Below are positions 24,675-33,178 of a stretch of 64,000 bases of DNA, one piece after another. The stretch is from Desulfomonile tiedjei (GTDB lineage Bacteria > Desulfobacterota > Desulfomonilia > Desulfomonilales > Desulfomonilaceae), in NCBI GenBank assembly GCA_016212925.1, contig JACRDF010000006.1, positions 62,001 to 126,000 on the forward strand. The letters run 5' to 3'. The notes under the pieces are model-generated. The model had not been told where the DNA came from. It was given only the letters and a program-made list of their open reading frames with translations, and made no database searches. The translations under genes and the position numbers were made by a program. How positions within the stretch are numbered: position 1 is the first letter of the stretch; each line of letters starts with the position of its first letter.

Positions 24675-25913
24675 GTGAAGCGTCGGATTTACATGGACAA
24701 TGCAGCCACCTCTTTCCCCAAGCCTCCAGGGGTAGTAGAGGCGATGGTGCATTTCATGACCAATGTGGGCGCCAATCCTGGAAGGTCTCGGCACGAGCAA
24801 TCCTTGGAAGCCTCCCAAATTATTGAAGGCGCGCGCGGGAAGTTGGCCGCGCTTTTCAACATTCCCGATCCGGATCGTATTGCCTTCACCTTGAATGCCA
24901 CCGAATCCCTCAATACGGTGATATATGGGGCTCTGAACCCGGGCGATCACGTCATCATAACCCAGATGGAGCATAATTCGGTGGTGCGACCGGTTCGACA
25001 CCTGGAAAGGACTGGAGTCGTCGCGGTTTCTGTGGCCCCTTGCGACAAGATGGGGATGTTGGATGTTGATGCCCTCGCGCGAATGATACGGCCGAATACC
25101 GCCTTGGTCGCTGTAAACCACGCGTCCAACGTATGCGGGTCTATTCAGGACGTGGTCGCAGTACGGCAGGCCGCCGGTGAAATACCTGTGCTGCTGGACG
25201 CGGCCCAGACAGCCGGGGTGATACCAATCGACGTGCAGGCCATGGGTATAGACTATCTGGCCTTTACCGGGCACAAGGGCCTTTTCGGCCCGCAGGGAAC
25301 CGGCGGCCTGTATGTTCGGGAGGGGCTAAAGATTCGCCCCCTAAAGCGAGGCGGCACGGGCAGCGTGTCCGAGCAGGACGAGCAGCCGGATTTCTTCCCT
25401 GATGCGCTGGAAAGCGGCACAAGGAACAACGTCGGCATAGCTGGTCTGGGCGCGGGGGTTGATTTCGTACTCACCACAGGGGTGGAGAAAATCAGACTCC
25501 ACGAAATGCAACTCATGGAGGCCTTTATAGAAGGGCTCATAGATGTGCCGGGGCTTGTTTTTTACGGGCCGCTCAAGCCCGAGCAGCAAGTCCCTGTGCT
25601 GTCTATGACCTTTGACCAGGCTCTGCCCGATGGCTTGCGGGTCTCCTTCGGGGGATGCGGCGGACGATCCATTCCCGCTACCTTCGAAAGCCTTCACCCG
25701 CAGGAAGCCGGCACCATATTGCAGGACCGATACGAGATCTCTGTCCGAGTGGGTTTGCATTGCGCGCCGCTTGCTCACCAGGCGCTAGGCACATTCCCGG
25801 ACGGCACGGTTCGATTTAGTCTGGGGTATTTCAACACCCTGGACGAGATTCAAATAGCCGTGGACGCGGTGAAACGCATCGCGGAGAAATCTGAATTCGT
25901 CGATCTCGATTAA
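24675..25913 (+). CDS. Cysteine desulfurase-like aminotransferase class V protein (EF2568 type)
   Basis: This 412-residue PLP enzyme begins RRIYMDNAATSFPKPPGVVEAM, with GANPGRSRHEQSLEA following. It has the PLP-lysine region DYLAFTGHKGLFGPQGTGGLYV and the active cysteine in RVGLHCAPLAHQALGT. This is the pattern of the NifS-like family known from selenium-dependent molybdenum hydroxylase clusters (EF2568 family). Its probable role is supplying sulfur or selenium for the adjacent molybdenum hydroxylase. I start at GTG 24675 because upstream frame sequence (to 24585) is the palindromic repeat and would not be coding; ATG 24693 is an alternative. An insert of about 20 residues precedes the active-cysteine segment compared with close relatives. 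Confidence 0.88.
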   Translation: MKRRIYMDNAATSFPKPPGVVEAMVHFMTNVGANPGRSRHEQSLEASQIIEGARGKLAALFNIPDPDRIAFTLNATESLNTVIYGALNPGDHVIITQMEHNSVVRPVRHLERTGVVAVSVAPCDKMGMLDVDALARMIRPNTALVAVNHASNVCGSIQDVVAVRQAAGEIPVLLDAAQTAGVIPIDVQAMGIDYLAFTGHKGLFGPQGTGGLYVREGLKIRPLKRGGTGSVSEQDEQPDFFPDALESGTRNNVGIAGLGAGVDFVLTTGVEKIRLHEMQLMEAFIEGLIDVPGLVFYGPLKPEQQVPVLSMTFDQALPDGLRVSFGGCGGRSIPATFESLHPQEAGTILQDRYEISVRVGLHCAPLAHQALGTFPDGTVRFSLGYFNTLDEIQIAVDAVKRIAEKSEFVDLD

Positions 25914-26004
25914 AGGCCGGGTCCACTCGATTTAGGTGGTGGACATTCAAAGAGAATATGCCCCGGTAGATTTCAGGGCAAAGCGTTAACCAGGCGGCTG
26001 TCCA

Positions 26005-27162
26005 ATGCTTGAAACAACAGAAGAACTGAGAATATTTAGGGAAACTGTGAGTCGGGCCGCAAGGGAGAAGATCGCGCCCCTTGCAGCCGCGATAGATGAA
26101 ACAGGCGCTTTCAACCGGGAGGTGGAGTCCCTCTGCTGGGATCTGGGCCTTCTGACTCTGGCGCTTCCACCTGAATTCGGAGGACTGGAAAGAGACCGCG
26201 GGACAGCGCTGTGCATTGCGGTGGAAGAGATCGCCAAATGCTGCGCAGCATCGGCTCTGTTGTTGATCATACAGGCCGTTGGCTCGTTTCCCATTGTGCA
26301 TGGAGCGTCTCAAGAGATTAGAAACGAGATTCTTCGCGGGATCGCCGACGACCGGTTGCTCGTGGCCTATCTTGTTACAGAACCGCATGCCGGTTCTGAT
26401 GTGGCTTCGATCAGGACCAGCGCGAAACGGGAGGGGGGCGATTACATCATCTCTGGCACCAAGTGCTTTGCCACCAACGGAGGTGTAGCCTCGCTCTACT
26501 CGGTGTTGGCAAGGACCTCGGTGGGAGGCGGACACGACGGCCTTTCGTTCTTTCTTGTGGAACGAGATCGGCCAGGTCTTTCCGTGGGGCGAACGGAAAA
26601 CAAACTCGGACAACGCGGCTCGAATACTACCGAAGTCATCCTGGATGATGTGAGGGTCCCGGCTCGAAACCTTCTGGGTGAGGAAGGACGAGGCTTTATG
26701 CTCGCGATGAAGGATTTCGACATGTCACGGCCGGCCGTGGCCGCTCAAGCCCTGGGTATAGCTCAAGGAGCCTTTGAAGCCATGGTACGGTACGCATCGG
26801 AACGCGCGGCCTTTGGAAAACCAATTGCCGGACATCAGCTCATCCAGGCGATTCTTGCAGACAGCGCCATGCTGATTGAAGCGGCGCGCGGGCTCGTATA
26901 CTGCGCTGCCGCTCTCCACGACAACGGTCAAAATAATACCAAGTTGGCTTCTATGGCAAAATGCTTTGCCTCGGACGCGGCCATGAAGGTCACCACGGAC
27001 GCGATCCAAGTGCTGGGCGGGTACGGTTATATGAAGGACTTCCACGTGGAACGAATGTTCAGGGACGCGAAGCTGACGCAGATCTTCGAGGGCACTAATC
27101 AGATTCAACGACTCGTGATTGCACGAGAAATAATGAAAGAGGCAGGCCACCCTTTGCCTTAG
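26005..27162 (+). CDS. Acyl-CoA dehydrogenase (canonical catalytic glutamate)
   Basis: This 385-residue FAD enzyme of beta-oxidation type carries LVTEPHAGSDVASIRTSA (about 126-143), YIISGTKCFATNGG, the interface segment RAAFGKPIAGHQLIQ, and QVLGGYGYMKDFHVERMFRDAK. The C-terminal motif IFEGTNQIQRL holds the catalytic glutamate at about residue 362. Electrons would pass to ETF (etfBA lie at 55272-57082). It is followed 346 bases later by a paralogue with altered catalytic positions. Start ATG 26005 follows a weak GGCGGCTGTCC stretch. Confidence 0.95.
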   Translation: MLETTEELRIFRETVSRAAREKIAPLAAAIDETGAFNREVESLCWDLGLLTLALPPEFGGLERDRGTALCIAVEEIAKCCAASALLLIIQAVGSFPIVHGASQEIRNEILRGIADDRLLVAYLVTEPHAGSDVASIRTSAKREGGDYIISGTKCFATNGGVASLYSVLARTSVGGGHDGLSFFLVERDRPGLSVGRTENKLGQRGSNTTEVILDDVRVPARNLLGEEGRGFMLAMKDFDMSRPAVAAQALGIAQGAFEAMVRYASERAAFGKPIAGHQLIQAILADSAMLIEAARGLVYCAAALHDNGQNNTKLASMAKCFASDAAMKVTTDAIQVLGGYGYMKDFHVERMFRDAKLTQIFEGTNQIQRLVIAREIMKEAGHPLP

Positions 27163-27173
27163 CAAGGTTGGAT

Positions 27174-27355
27174 TGCGGGGAGACCCTTTTTGCAAAAAGG
27201 GTCTCCCCGCACCCCTCTCCAAAAACTCCTATGTCATGCTCGCTTGTCGGTTTCCGCTGGCAGCGGAAACCGACAAGCGAGCAATATAGAGTTCTTTGAA
27301 GCGGGCACGGGAGAAACTTTCTTACGCAAATAAAGTTTCGCCGATGGCTATGAAA
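27174..27355. repeat. Composite palindromic element, copy 3 (three hairpins)
   Basis: This element reads hairpin A (27174-27211; GCGGGGAGACCCTTTTTGC and its complement), linker CCCCTCTCCAAAAACTCC, hairpin B with a 21-bp perfect stem (27238-27258 with 27262-27282), then a degenerate mirror linker GAGTTCTTTGAAGCGGG and a third short hairpin GAAACTTT/AAAGTTTC. It starts 11 bases after the acyl-CoA dehydrogenase stop. Copy 2 at 24529 has the A and B parts in reverse order. Confidence 0.8.
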
Positions 27356-27424
27356 TATCAAACATCGGTCGCAAGGCAGCACTTTCTTGGATTCAAACGA
27401 AGAACCGCCTTGAAGGGGTTGTAG

Positions 27425-27444
27425 GGGCACGGCATGCCGTGCCC
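27425..27444. repeat. Dispersed palindrome GGGCACGGCATGCCGTGCCC, second copy
   Basis: Identical to the copy at 18489-18508, including flanking GTAG and TTAC. It lies between copy 3 of the composite element and the next acyl-CoA dehydrogenase. Confidence 0.75.
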
Positions 27445-27508
27445 TTACCTCGACAATTCCGCTGGGTTACTCGTTCAGGAACAATAACCTTTTTCAGGAG
27501 GCAACAGG

Positions 27509-28654
27509 TTGTTCGCATTGAGTGATGAACAGAAGATGATCTTAGATACGGTTCGGAGAATCGCGGAAAAGGAGATCAAGCCCCGCGCCGCGGAACTGGA
27601 CGAGACCGGCGGATTTCCCGACCATGCTTTGAATGTGTTCGCTGAAAACGGGCTCCTCAATCCGCTACTCCCTTCACAATACGGCGGGGTGGAGACTTCT
27701 TTTTTGACTTTTTCCATGATTCTTGAACAGATCTCCCGCGTGTGCGCATCCACCGCATTGATGCTGATAGCTCAAGCTGACGGCATGTTGCCCATTCTCC
27801 ATTCGGCCGGCCAAGACCTGAAGGAAAGATATCTGACCCGGCTGGGCGGCGATTCCAGGGCCTTGACCGCTCTTGCAGCTACGGAACCGGCAGCCGGCTC
27901 GGATCTACTCTCAATGAGGACAAGAGCTGTGGCAAAGGGAGACCGCTTCGTGGTCAACGGTCAGAAGTGCTTCATAACCAACGGCTCTGTGGCGGACTTC
28001 TTCGTGCTTTACGCGTTTACCGATCCGGGCAAGCAGGCGAAAGGGATCAGCGCGTTTGTTGTGGAGAAGGTTTTCCCCGGCCTGGTATACGGCAAGAATG
28101 AGAACAAGATGGGCATGCGTGGCTCGATCAACTCCGAGTTGTTTTTTGAGGATATGGAGATACCGAGGGAAAATCTCATCGGTAAGGAGGGCGATGGGTT
28201 TCCCAGTCTCATGCGGACGCTGGCCATGAGCAGGCTCTTCTGCGCATCTCAGGCGGTCGGCTTGGCGCAAGGAGCACTGGACGAAGCAGTTCAATACGCA
28301 GGAGAGAGGATTCAGTTCGGCAAGCCTATAGCAGCCCTTTCGCCCATTCAATTCATGGTCGCGGACATGGCCGCGGGAGTGGAATCCTCCCGGCTTCTCA
28401 CTTACAAAGCGGCCTTAATGTTCGACCGGAATGCCCATAAGGAAGCCGGGCTTATAGCCGCTATGGCCAAGTTCACCGCGTCCGACACGGCCATGAAGGT
28501 TACCACGGATGCGGTGCAGATACTCGGCGGGTACGGTTACATGAAAGACTATCCGGTTGAACGCATGATGCGCGATGCCAAACTCACACAAATCTACACC
28601 GGTACCAATCAAATTATGAGGCTCGTGGCCGGCAGGTCCATCCTGGGCAAGTGA
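27509..28654 (+). CDS. Acyl-CoA dehydrogenase with altered catalytic residues
   Basis: This 381-residue paralogue of the preceding enzyme has the usual AATEPAAGSDLLSMRTRA, FVVNGQKCFITNGS, IQFGKPIAALSPIQ and QILGGYGYMKDYPVERMMRDAK segments. The C-terminal motif is IYTGTNQIMRL, so threonine (about 364) replaces the catalytic glutamate, and helix G (TLAMSRLF) also lacks one. An aspartate is present at residue 91 (IAQADGMLPI), where the paralogue has valine. As I recall, cyclohexene- and cyclohexane-carboxyl-CoA dehydrogenases use an aspartate there. The likely substrate is therefore a ring acyl-CoA, as inference. The start is TTG 27509, with AGGAGG about 7 bases upstream. Confidence 0.9.
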   Translation: MFALSDEQKMILDTVRRIAEKEIKPRAAELDETGGFPDHALNVFAENGLLNPLLPSQYGGVETSFLTFSMILEQISRVCASTALMLIAQADGMLPILHSAGQDLKERYLTRLGGDSRALTALAATEPAAGSDLLSMRTRAVAKGDRFVVNGQKCFITNGSVADFFVLYAFTDPGKQAKGISAFVVEKVFPGLVYGKNENKMGMRGSINSELFFEDMEIPRENLIGKEGDGFPSLMRTLAMSRLFCASQAVGLAQGALDEAVQYAGERIQFGKPIAALSPIQFMVADMAAGVESSRLLTYKAALMFDRNAHKEAGLIAAMAKFTASDTAMKVTTDAVQILGGYGYMKDYPVERMMRDAKLTQIYTGTNQIMRLVAGRSILGK

Positions 28655-28726
28655 TTCGATATAGCGATTGCCGCAAGAAATTTGCGGTAACATGGTCCGC
28701 TGAAAGCTGTCGTCGCATCCATAATC

Positions 28727-28788
28727 GGCGGGCATGGCCCACCCTACGTTAGAAGGAGAGGCTTCCCGTAGGGCGGGCCGTGCCCGCC
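28727..28788. repeat. Intergenic hairpin, GGCGGGCATGGCCC type
   Basis: GGCGGGCATGGCCCACCCTACG (28727-28748) pairs with CGTAGGGCGGGCCGTGCCCGCC (28767-28788) with a few mismatches and an 18-base loop. The TAGGGCGG core also appears near 24432 and 42085. It lies between convergent genes and may terminate both. Confidence 0.6.
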
Positions 28789-28862
28789 GACCTTGCTTTT
28801 TCCCACGATTTTTTTAATGGGTCGCGTTCTTGGACAATTATTTGGCCGATCACCACATAATC

Positions 28863-30548
28863 CTAGTTCTCGCCGAGCATCTCCCAGTCGCGTATAGCAG
28901 CCAAAGCGTGCTCACCAGTGGCGGAGGAAACAAGGCTTTCGACTAAATGCCTGCTTCGCGCGGCGCGACTGACCATGCCCAGCAAGCGAACCTGCAGGTC
29001 GGGCGGTTCTTTTGGAGACAGTATAAGGAATACCAGTTTTACGGGCTGATCGGTGGGCGCATCTGAAATACCATGCTTGGCAATTCCGAGGGCTATTATG
29101 GGAGCCGACAGCGCCTCCAGGCGGACGTGGGGAAAGGCCACCCCTTCATTGAAAAACGTTGAAGACTCTTGCTCGCGTTTTAGGAGATTCACCAGAAGAA
29201 GCTTGCGATCGTGAATTTCGCCGTCGGCCACGGACTGCACCAGCGCGCGAAGCGCGATCTCCTTCGTGACAGGCTGTTCCCAGAGAAGAATTCCTGAGCT
29301 GGAGAGGGCGGAACTCAAAGGGGCAGTATGAAACGGGGCCGCAGACTTCGTTTCCGCTATGGAGTCGCTTCGAACTTCAGGGACTGTGACCTCTGCGGTT
29401 GTCTCGTACCTTCCAGTGTCCATGACGACCGTGGTCATTCCTCTAGCTTTGTCTATGAGCTGCTCTACGACGTTCTTTCTTCCTAGAAGCTTTTTCCAGA
29501 ACGGGAGTGGACTCGGACTCCCTATTACGATGTGGCCGACCCTGTATTCCTTTGCAAAACGCAGAATGGTGTCGGCGATGTCCTCACCTTTGTAGGTGAA
29601 CACCATAGCTCCCAGTTGTTTGGCGAGCGTAAGTGTCCCCGAAAGGACTTGTTGGGTCTGAAGATCCACGACTGTCGGGTCCTCGGAAGGTGTTTGAACG
29701 TAAACCGCGTACCAGTTGCGATTCAGTCTCCCGGCCAGCCGTGAAGCATAGCGGAGCAACATCTCGCTGTTGGGCCCGCGAGAGCTGAGGCACACCATGA
29801 CTTGATCCGGAGCGACAACTTCTTCCTCTTCTATCTGTTCACGTCTTCGCGAGTCGATCCGAGCCGCGAGTTCTCTCAATGTCAATTCACGGAGGGTTTC
29901 AAGATTCGAATCCGTGAAGAAATTGGCCAGCGCTGTCTGAATCCGATCGGGGGCATAAATTTTGCCTTCTCGGAGCCGCTCTCGCAAGTCTTCAGGGCTC
30001 AAGTCGATGTTTACGATCTCATCCGCTTCCGCAACAACCGTGTCGGGCAGGCGCTCACGGACCTTGACGCGGACCGATTTTTCTACAATGTCGTACAGAC
30101 TTTCCAGATGCTGTATGTTCAATGTGGTGATAACGTGAATTCCCGCGGCCAAGATGTCCTGGACATCCTGGTATCGTTTTGGATGTTGACTTCCAGGCGC
30201 ATTGGTGTGAGCCAGTTCGTCGATGAGCGCAACGTGGGGCTTTCTGGCCAAGACGGCATCGAGGTCCATCTCTTCGAGCGTCACCCCGCGATACTCCTCA
30301 CGACGCCGGGGGATGACTTCCAGTCCTTCTATGAGCTTGGCTGTCTCGGTGCGGCCGTGAGTCTCCACCAGCCCAATCGCCACATCAATGCCTTCGGCCT
30401 TGAGCCGATGGCCCTCCAGGAGCATCTGATAGGTCTTGCCGACGCCCGCGCCGTACCCTAGATAGATCTTGAGCCTTCCTCGTTGAGCACGGCGGATCAT
30501 CCGAAGGAAAGTGTCGGCTCTGTTTTCAGCTGAGAGGTTCTGTTTCAC
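28863..30548 (-). CDS. KdpD-like sensor without kinase: KdpD N-terminal, USP and PTS EIIA domains
   Basis: The 561-residue protein begins with the KdpD input domain, including GRLKIYLGYGAGVGKTYQML (Walker A, about residues 24-43), VETHGRTET and ALIDELAHTNAPGSQHPKRYQDV (Walker B-like). A universal-stress-type domain follows (about 245-375). KdpD's transmembrane and histidine kinase modules are absent. The C-terminal about 140 residues form a PTS EIIA (fructose/PtsN) domain with FNEGVAFPHVRLEAL, whose histidine is the usual phosphorylation site. It is the last gene of the kdp locus and overlaps kdpC by four bases. It probably senses K+ or c-di-AMP-type signals and PTS state and acts by protein contact. 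Domain order is clear; the output is unknown. Confidence 0.9.
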   Translation of the reverse strand: MKQNLSAENRADTFLRMIRRAQRGRLKIYLGYGAGVGKTYQMLLEGHRLKAEGIDVAIGLVETHGRTETAKLIEGLEVIPRRREEYRGVTLEEMDLDAVLARKPHVALIDELAHTNAPGSQHPKRYQDVQDILAAGIHVITTLNIQHLESLYDIVEKSVRVKVRERLPDTVVAEADEIVNIDLSPEDLRERLREGKIYAPDRIQTALANFFTDSNLETLRELTLRELAARIDSRRREQIEEEEVVAPDQVMVCLSSRGPNSEMLLRYASRLAGRLNRNWYAVYVQTPSEDPTVVDLQTQQVLSGTLTLAKQLGAMVFTYKGEDIADTILRFAKEYRVGHIVIGSPSPLPFWKKLLGRKNVVEQLIDKARGMTTVVMDTGRYETTAEVTVPEVRSDSIAETKSAAPFHTAPLSSALSSSGILLWEQPVTKEIALRALVQSVADGEIHDRKLLLVNLLKREQESSTFFNEGVAFPHVRLEALSAPIIALGIAKHGISDAPTDQPVKLVFLILSPKEPPDLQVRLLGMVSRAARSRHLVESLVSSATGEHALAAIRDWEMLGEN

Positions 30549-31129
30549 AGTCTGCTGTCCAGCGCCAGGTTGAGCTTGAGCACGTTGACGCGTTCTTCTC
30601 CAAACAGACCAAGATCCCGACCTTCGGTGTGGGCCTTTATCATTGCTTTAACAGCGCTTTCACCCAAACCTCGGGTTTTTGCAATCCGTTTTGCTTGGAT
30701 CAGAGCGTTCGGGATGCTGATGTGCGGATCCAAACCGCTTGCCGAGGCCGTCACGGCATCAGCAGGCACAGGAACCGTTGACGCCAGGCCGTTGTTCGTG
30801 CGATACGCCTCAACACGGTCTTTTACCGAGTTAATCAGTTTTTTGGAGGTTGGCCCCAGATTGCTGCCACCGGAATTCCCCCCGTCATAACCCGTCTCCC
30901 CCGCTGCCGAGGGGCGCGGATGAAAGTACTTGGGATCTGAAAAATTCTGCCCTAGAAGCTCCGATCCAATTATCTTTCCACTTTGTACCACGAGAGAGCC
31001 GTTGGCTTGACGTGGAAACGCGACTTGGCCTATGCCCCATACCGCCAGAGGATAAATCCCGCACAAAATGACAGCCAAGAAGAATGTAGCGGTTAAGGCA
31101 ATGCGCAACTCGGAAATAAGGTTCTTCAT
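30545..31129 (-). CDS. kdpC: Potassium-transporting ATPase subunit KdpC
   Basis: This 194-residue periplasmic-facing accessory subunit has one N-terminal membrane span (ALTATFFLAVILCGIYPLAVW). The KdpC features GSELLGQNFSDPKYFHPRPSA, GGSNLGPTSKKL, VTASASGLDPHISIPNAL and VNVLKLNLALD are all present. It stabilises KdpFABC and supports ATP-driven K+ uptake. It lies 15 bases after kdpB and overlaps the KdpD-like gene start by 4 bases. Confidence 0.96.
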   Translation of the reverse strand: MKNLISELRIALTATFFLAVILCGIYPLAVWGIGQVAFPRQANGSLVVQSGKIIGSELLGQNFSDPKYFHPRPSAAGETGYDGGNSGGSNLGPTSKKLINSVKDRVEAYRTNNGLASTVPVPADAVTASASGLDPHISIPNALIQAKRIAKTRGLGESAVKAMIKAHTEGRDLGLFGEERVNVLKLNLALDSRL

Positions 31130-31144
31130 TTTAGACTCCCCTCC

Positions 31145-33163
31145 CTACACGAGATGCAGGACTACCACCACGAGATCCACAAGTTTGATCCCCACAAAAG
31201 GAGCGACCAGCCCACCGAGTCCGTAGACGAGTAGGTTGCGGCGCAAAAGCACGGCCGCGCTGAGAGGTCGAAACCGCACACCCCTCAATGCCAAAGGTAT
31301 CAGAGCTACTATAATGAGAGCATTGAAGATCACAGCGCTTAAAATTGCGCTTTCCGGTGAATGCAGGCCCATGATGTTCAAAGGCCCGATAACGGGAAAA
31401 GTGGCCATAAGCATTGCCGGGATTATGGCAAAATACTTGGCGACATCGTTGGCGATGCTAAAAGTCGTCAACGCTCCGCGTGTCATGAGCATCTGTTTTC
31501 CGATTTCCACTATCTCGATGAGCTTGGTGGGGTTCGAGTCCAGATCTATCATGTTGCCCGCTTCTTTTGCCGCCTGAGTCCCGGTATTCATGGCCACACC
31601 CACATCGGCTTGAGCGAGGGCAGGGGCATCGTTGGTGCCGTCTCCGGTCATTGCCACAAGACGGCCGGAGGCCTGTTCCTTCCGGATGAGAGCCAGCTTG
31701 TCTTCGGGTCTGGCCTCGGCCAAGAAATCGTCAACTCCGGCTTCCTTCGCAATAGCGGCAGCGGTCAGGCGGTTGTCACCGGTGATCATGACGGTTTTGA
31801 TCCCCATGGCACGAAAGCGCTCGAAGCGATCTTTCAACCCGCCCTTCACGATATCTTTCAGATGAACCACACCAAGGGCTTTGTCATTTTCAGCTATTAC
31901 CAAGGCGGTTCCGCCTGAATTGGAAATCCATGTAATTTCTGCCTCAACCGAGTCGGGTAACGCTTGGCCGATAAACTCTTGTACTGCGTCAGGCGCGCCT
32001 TTCCTGATTTGCCTGCCGTCAATGTCGACGCCGCTCATTCGCGTCTGAGCATTGAACGGGATAAATTTCGCGGAAGGCATCTCCTTCATCCTGCGTCCCC
32101 TGAGCCCATACTGCTTTGCAAGGACGACGATGCTTCTGCCCTCGGGTGTTTCATCAGCCAAAGAGGCCAATTGAGCAACATCGGCCAATTTCTGGAGTTC
32201 AATTCCGGCCGCGGCAAGGAACTCTGTTGCCTGACGATCCCCAAGAGTGATAGTTCCCGTCTTGTCCAGAAGCAGCACATCCACGTCTCCTGCCGCCTCC
32301 GCTGCGCGGCCGCTCATGGCCAGTACGTTCTTCTGTACCAGCCGGTCGATTCCCGCGATTCCAATGGCGCTCAAGAGACCCCCAATGGTGGTTGGGATGA
32401 GGCAGACGAGCAATGCCACGAGGACTGTGATGGGGAAGGCGACATTGGAATAGAGACCGAAGAACTTCAGAGTAATCGTTACAACCAGAAAAATAATGGT
32501 GAGGGCTGCCAGCAGGATCGTGAGGGCTATCTCGTTCGGGGTCTTCTGACGCTGCGCTCCTTCGACCAAATTGATCATGTGGTCAAGAAAACTCTCCCCC
32601 GGGTTGGCCGTCACTCGGATTACGAGGCGATCGGACAGAACTCTGGTCCCACCTGTGACCGAGCTTCGGTCGCCGCCGGATTCGCGTATAACAGGCGCTG
32701 ATTCACCCGTGATGGCCGATTCGTCCACGGAAGCGACACCCTCGATCACCTCTCCGTCAGCGGGTATGATCTCCCCCGCGGAGACAACGACCTCGTCGCC
32801 TTTCCTTAATTGATCCGCGGAAATATCCTGCTGGAACAGGCCGTCCTGCACAAGGCGATGCGCCATTGTCTGTGTGCGTGTCTTCCGCAGAGCGTTAGCT
32901 TGGGCCTTGCCCCGTCCTTCGGCCACTGCCTCTGCAAAGTTGGCGAACAGGACAGTGAACCAGAGCCAGGTCGAAATTTGAAGCCCGAAGCTCCCGCTCT
33001 CAGGCTTGAAGATGAGGCTCGCTGTGGTTATTGCCGCGCCGACCTCGCAAACGAACATTACGGGATTTTTGACCATCCACAGTGGATTGAGCTTCTTGAA
33101 GGAATCGATCACGGCCTGGGTCAGGATTTCTCGTTCAAATGTTGAATGAACTTTTATGGCCAT
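31145..33163 (-). CDS. kdpB: Potassium-transporting P-type ATPase subunit KdpB
   Basis: This 672-residue catalytic subunit hydrolyses ATP to power K+ uptake through KdpA. It has the phosphorylation motif [12 protein letters not shown] with the acyl-phosphate aspartate, the actuator motif [10 protein letters not shown], the nucleotide-domain KGAPDAV, and the hinge [37 protein letters not shown]. Several membrane helices flank these domains. Length and motifs match the family. Start ATG 33163 follows an AAGGAC site. Confidence 0.98.
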   Translation of the reverse strand: MAIKVHSTFEREILTQAVIDSFKKLNPLWMVKNPVMFVCEVGAAITTASLIFKPESGSFGLQISTWLWFTVLFANFAEAVAEGRGKAQANALRKTRTQTMAHRLVQDGLFQQDISADQLRKGDEVVVSAGEIIPADGEVIEGVASVDESAITGESAPVIRESGGDRSSVTGGTRVLSDRLVIRVTANPGESFLDHMINLVEGAQRQKTPNEIALTILLAALTIIFLVVTITLKFFGLYSNVAFPITVLVALLVCLIPTTIGGLLSAIGIAGIDRLVQKNVLAMSGRAAEAAGDVDVLLLDKTGTITLGDRQATEFLAAAGIELQKLADVAQLASLADETPEGRSIVVLAKQYGLRGRRMKEMPSAKFIPFNAQTRMSGVDIDGRQIRKGAPDAVQEFIGQALPDSVEAEITWISNSGGTALVIAENDKALGVVHLKDIVKGGLKDRFERFRAMGIKTVMITGDNRLTAAAIAKEAGVDDFLAEARPEDKLALIRKEQASGRLVAMTGDGTNDAPALAQADVGVAMNTGTQAAKEAGNMIDLDSNPTKLIEIVEIGKQMLMTRGALTTFSIANDVAKYFAIIPAMLMATFPVIGPLNIMGLHSPESAILSAVIFNALIIVALIPLALRGVRFRPLSAAVLLRRNLLVYGLGGLVAPFVGIKLVDLVVVVLHLV

Positions 33164-33178
33164 TGCGGTTTGTCCTTA

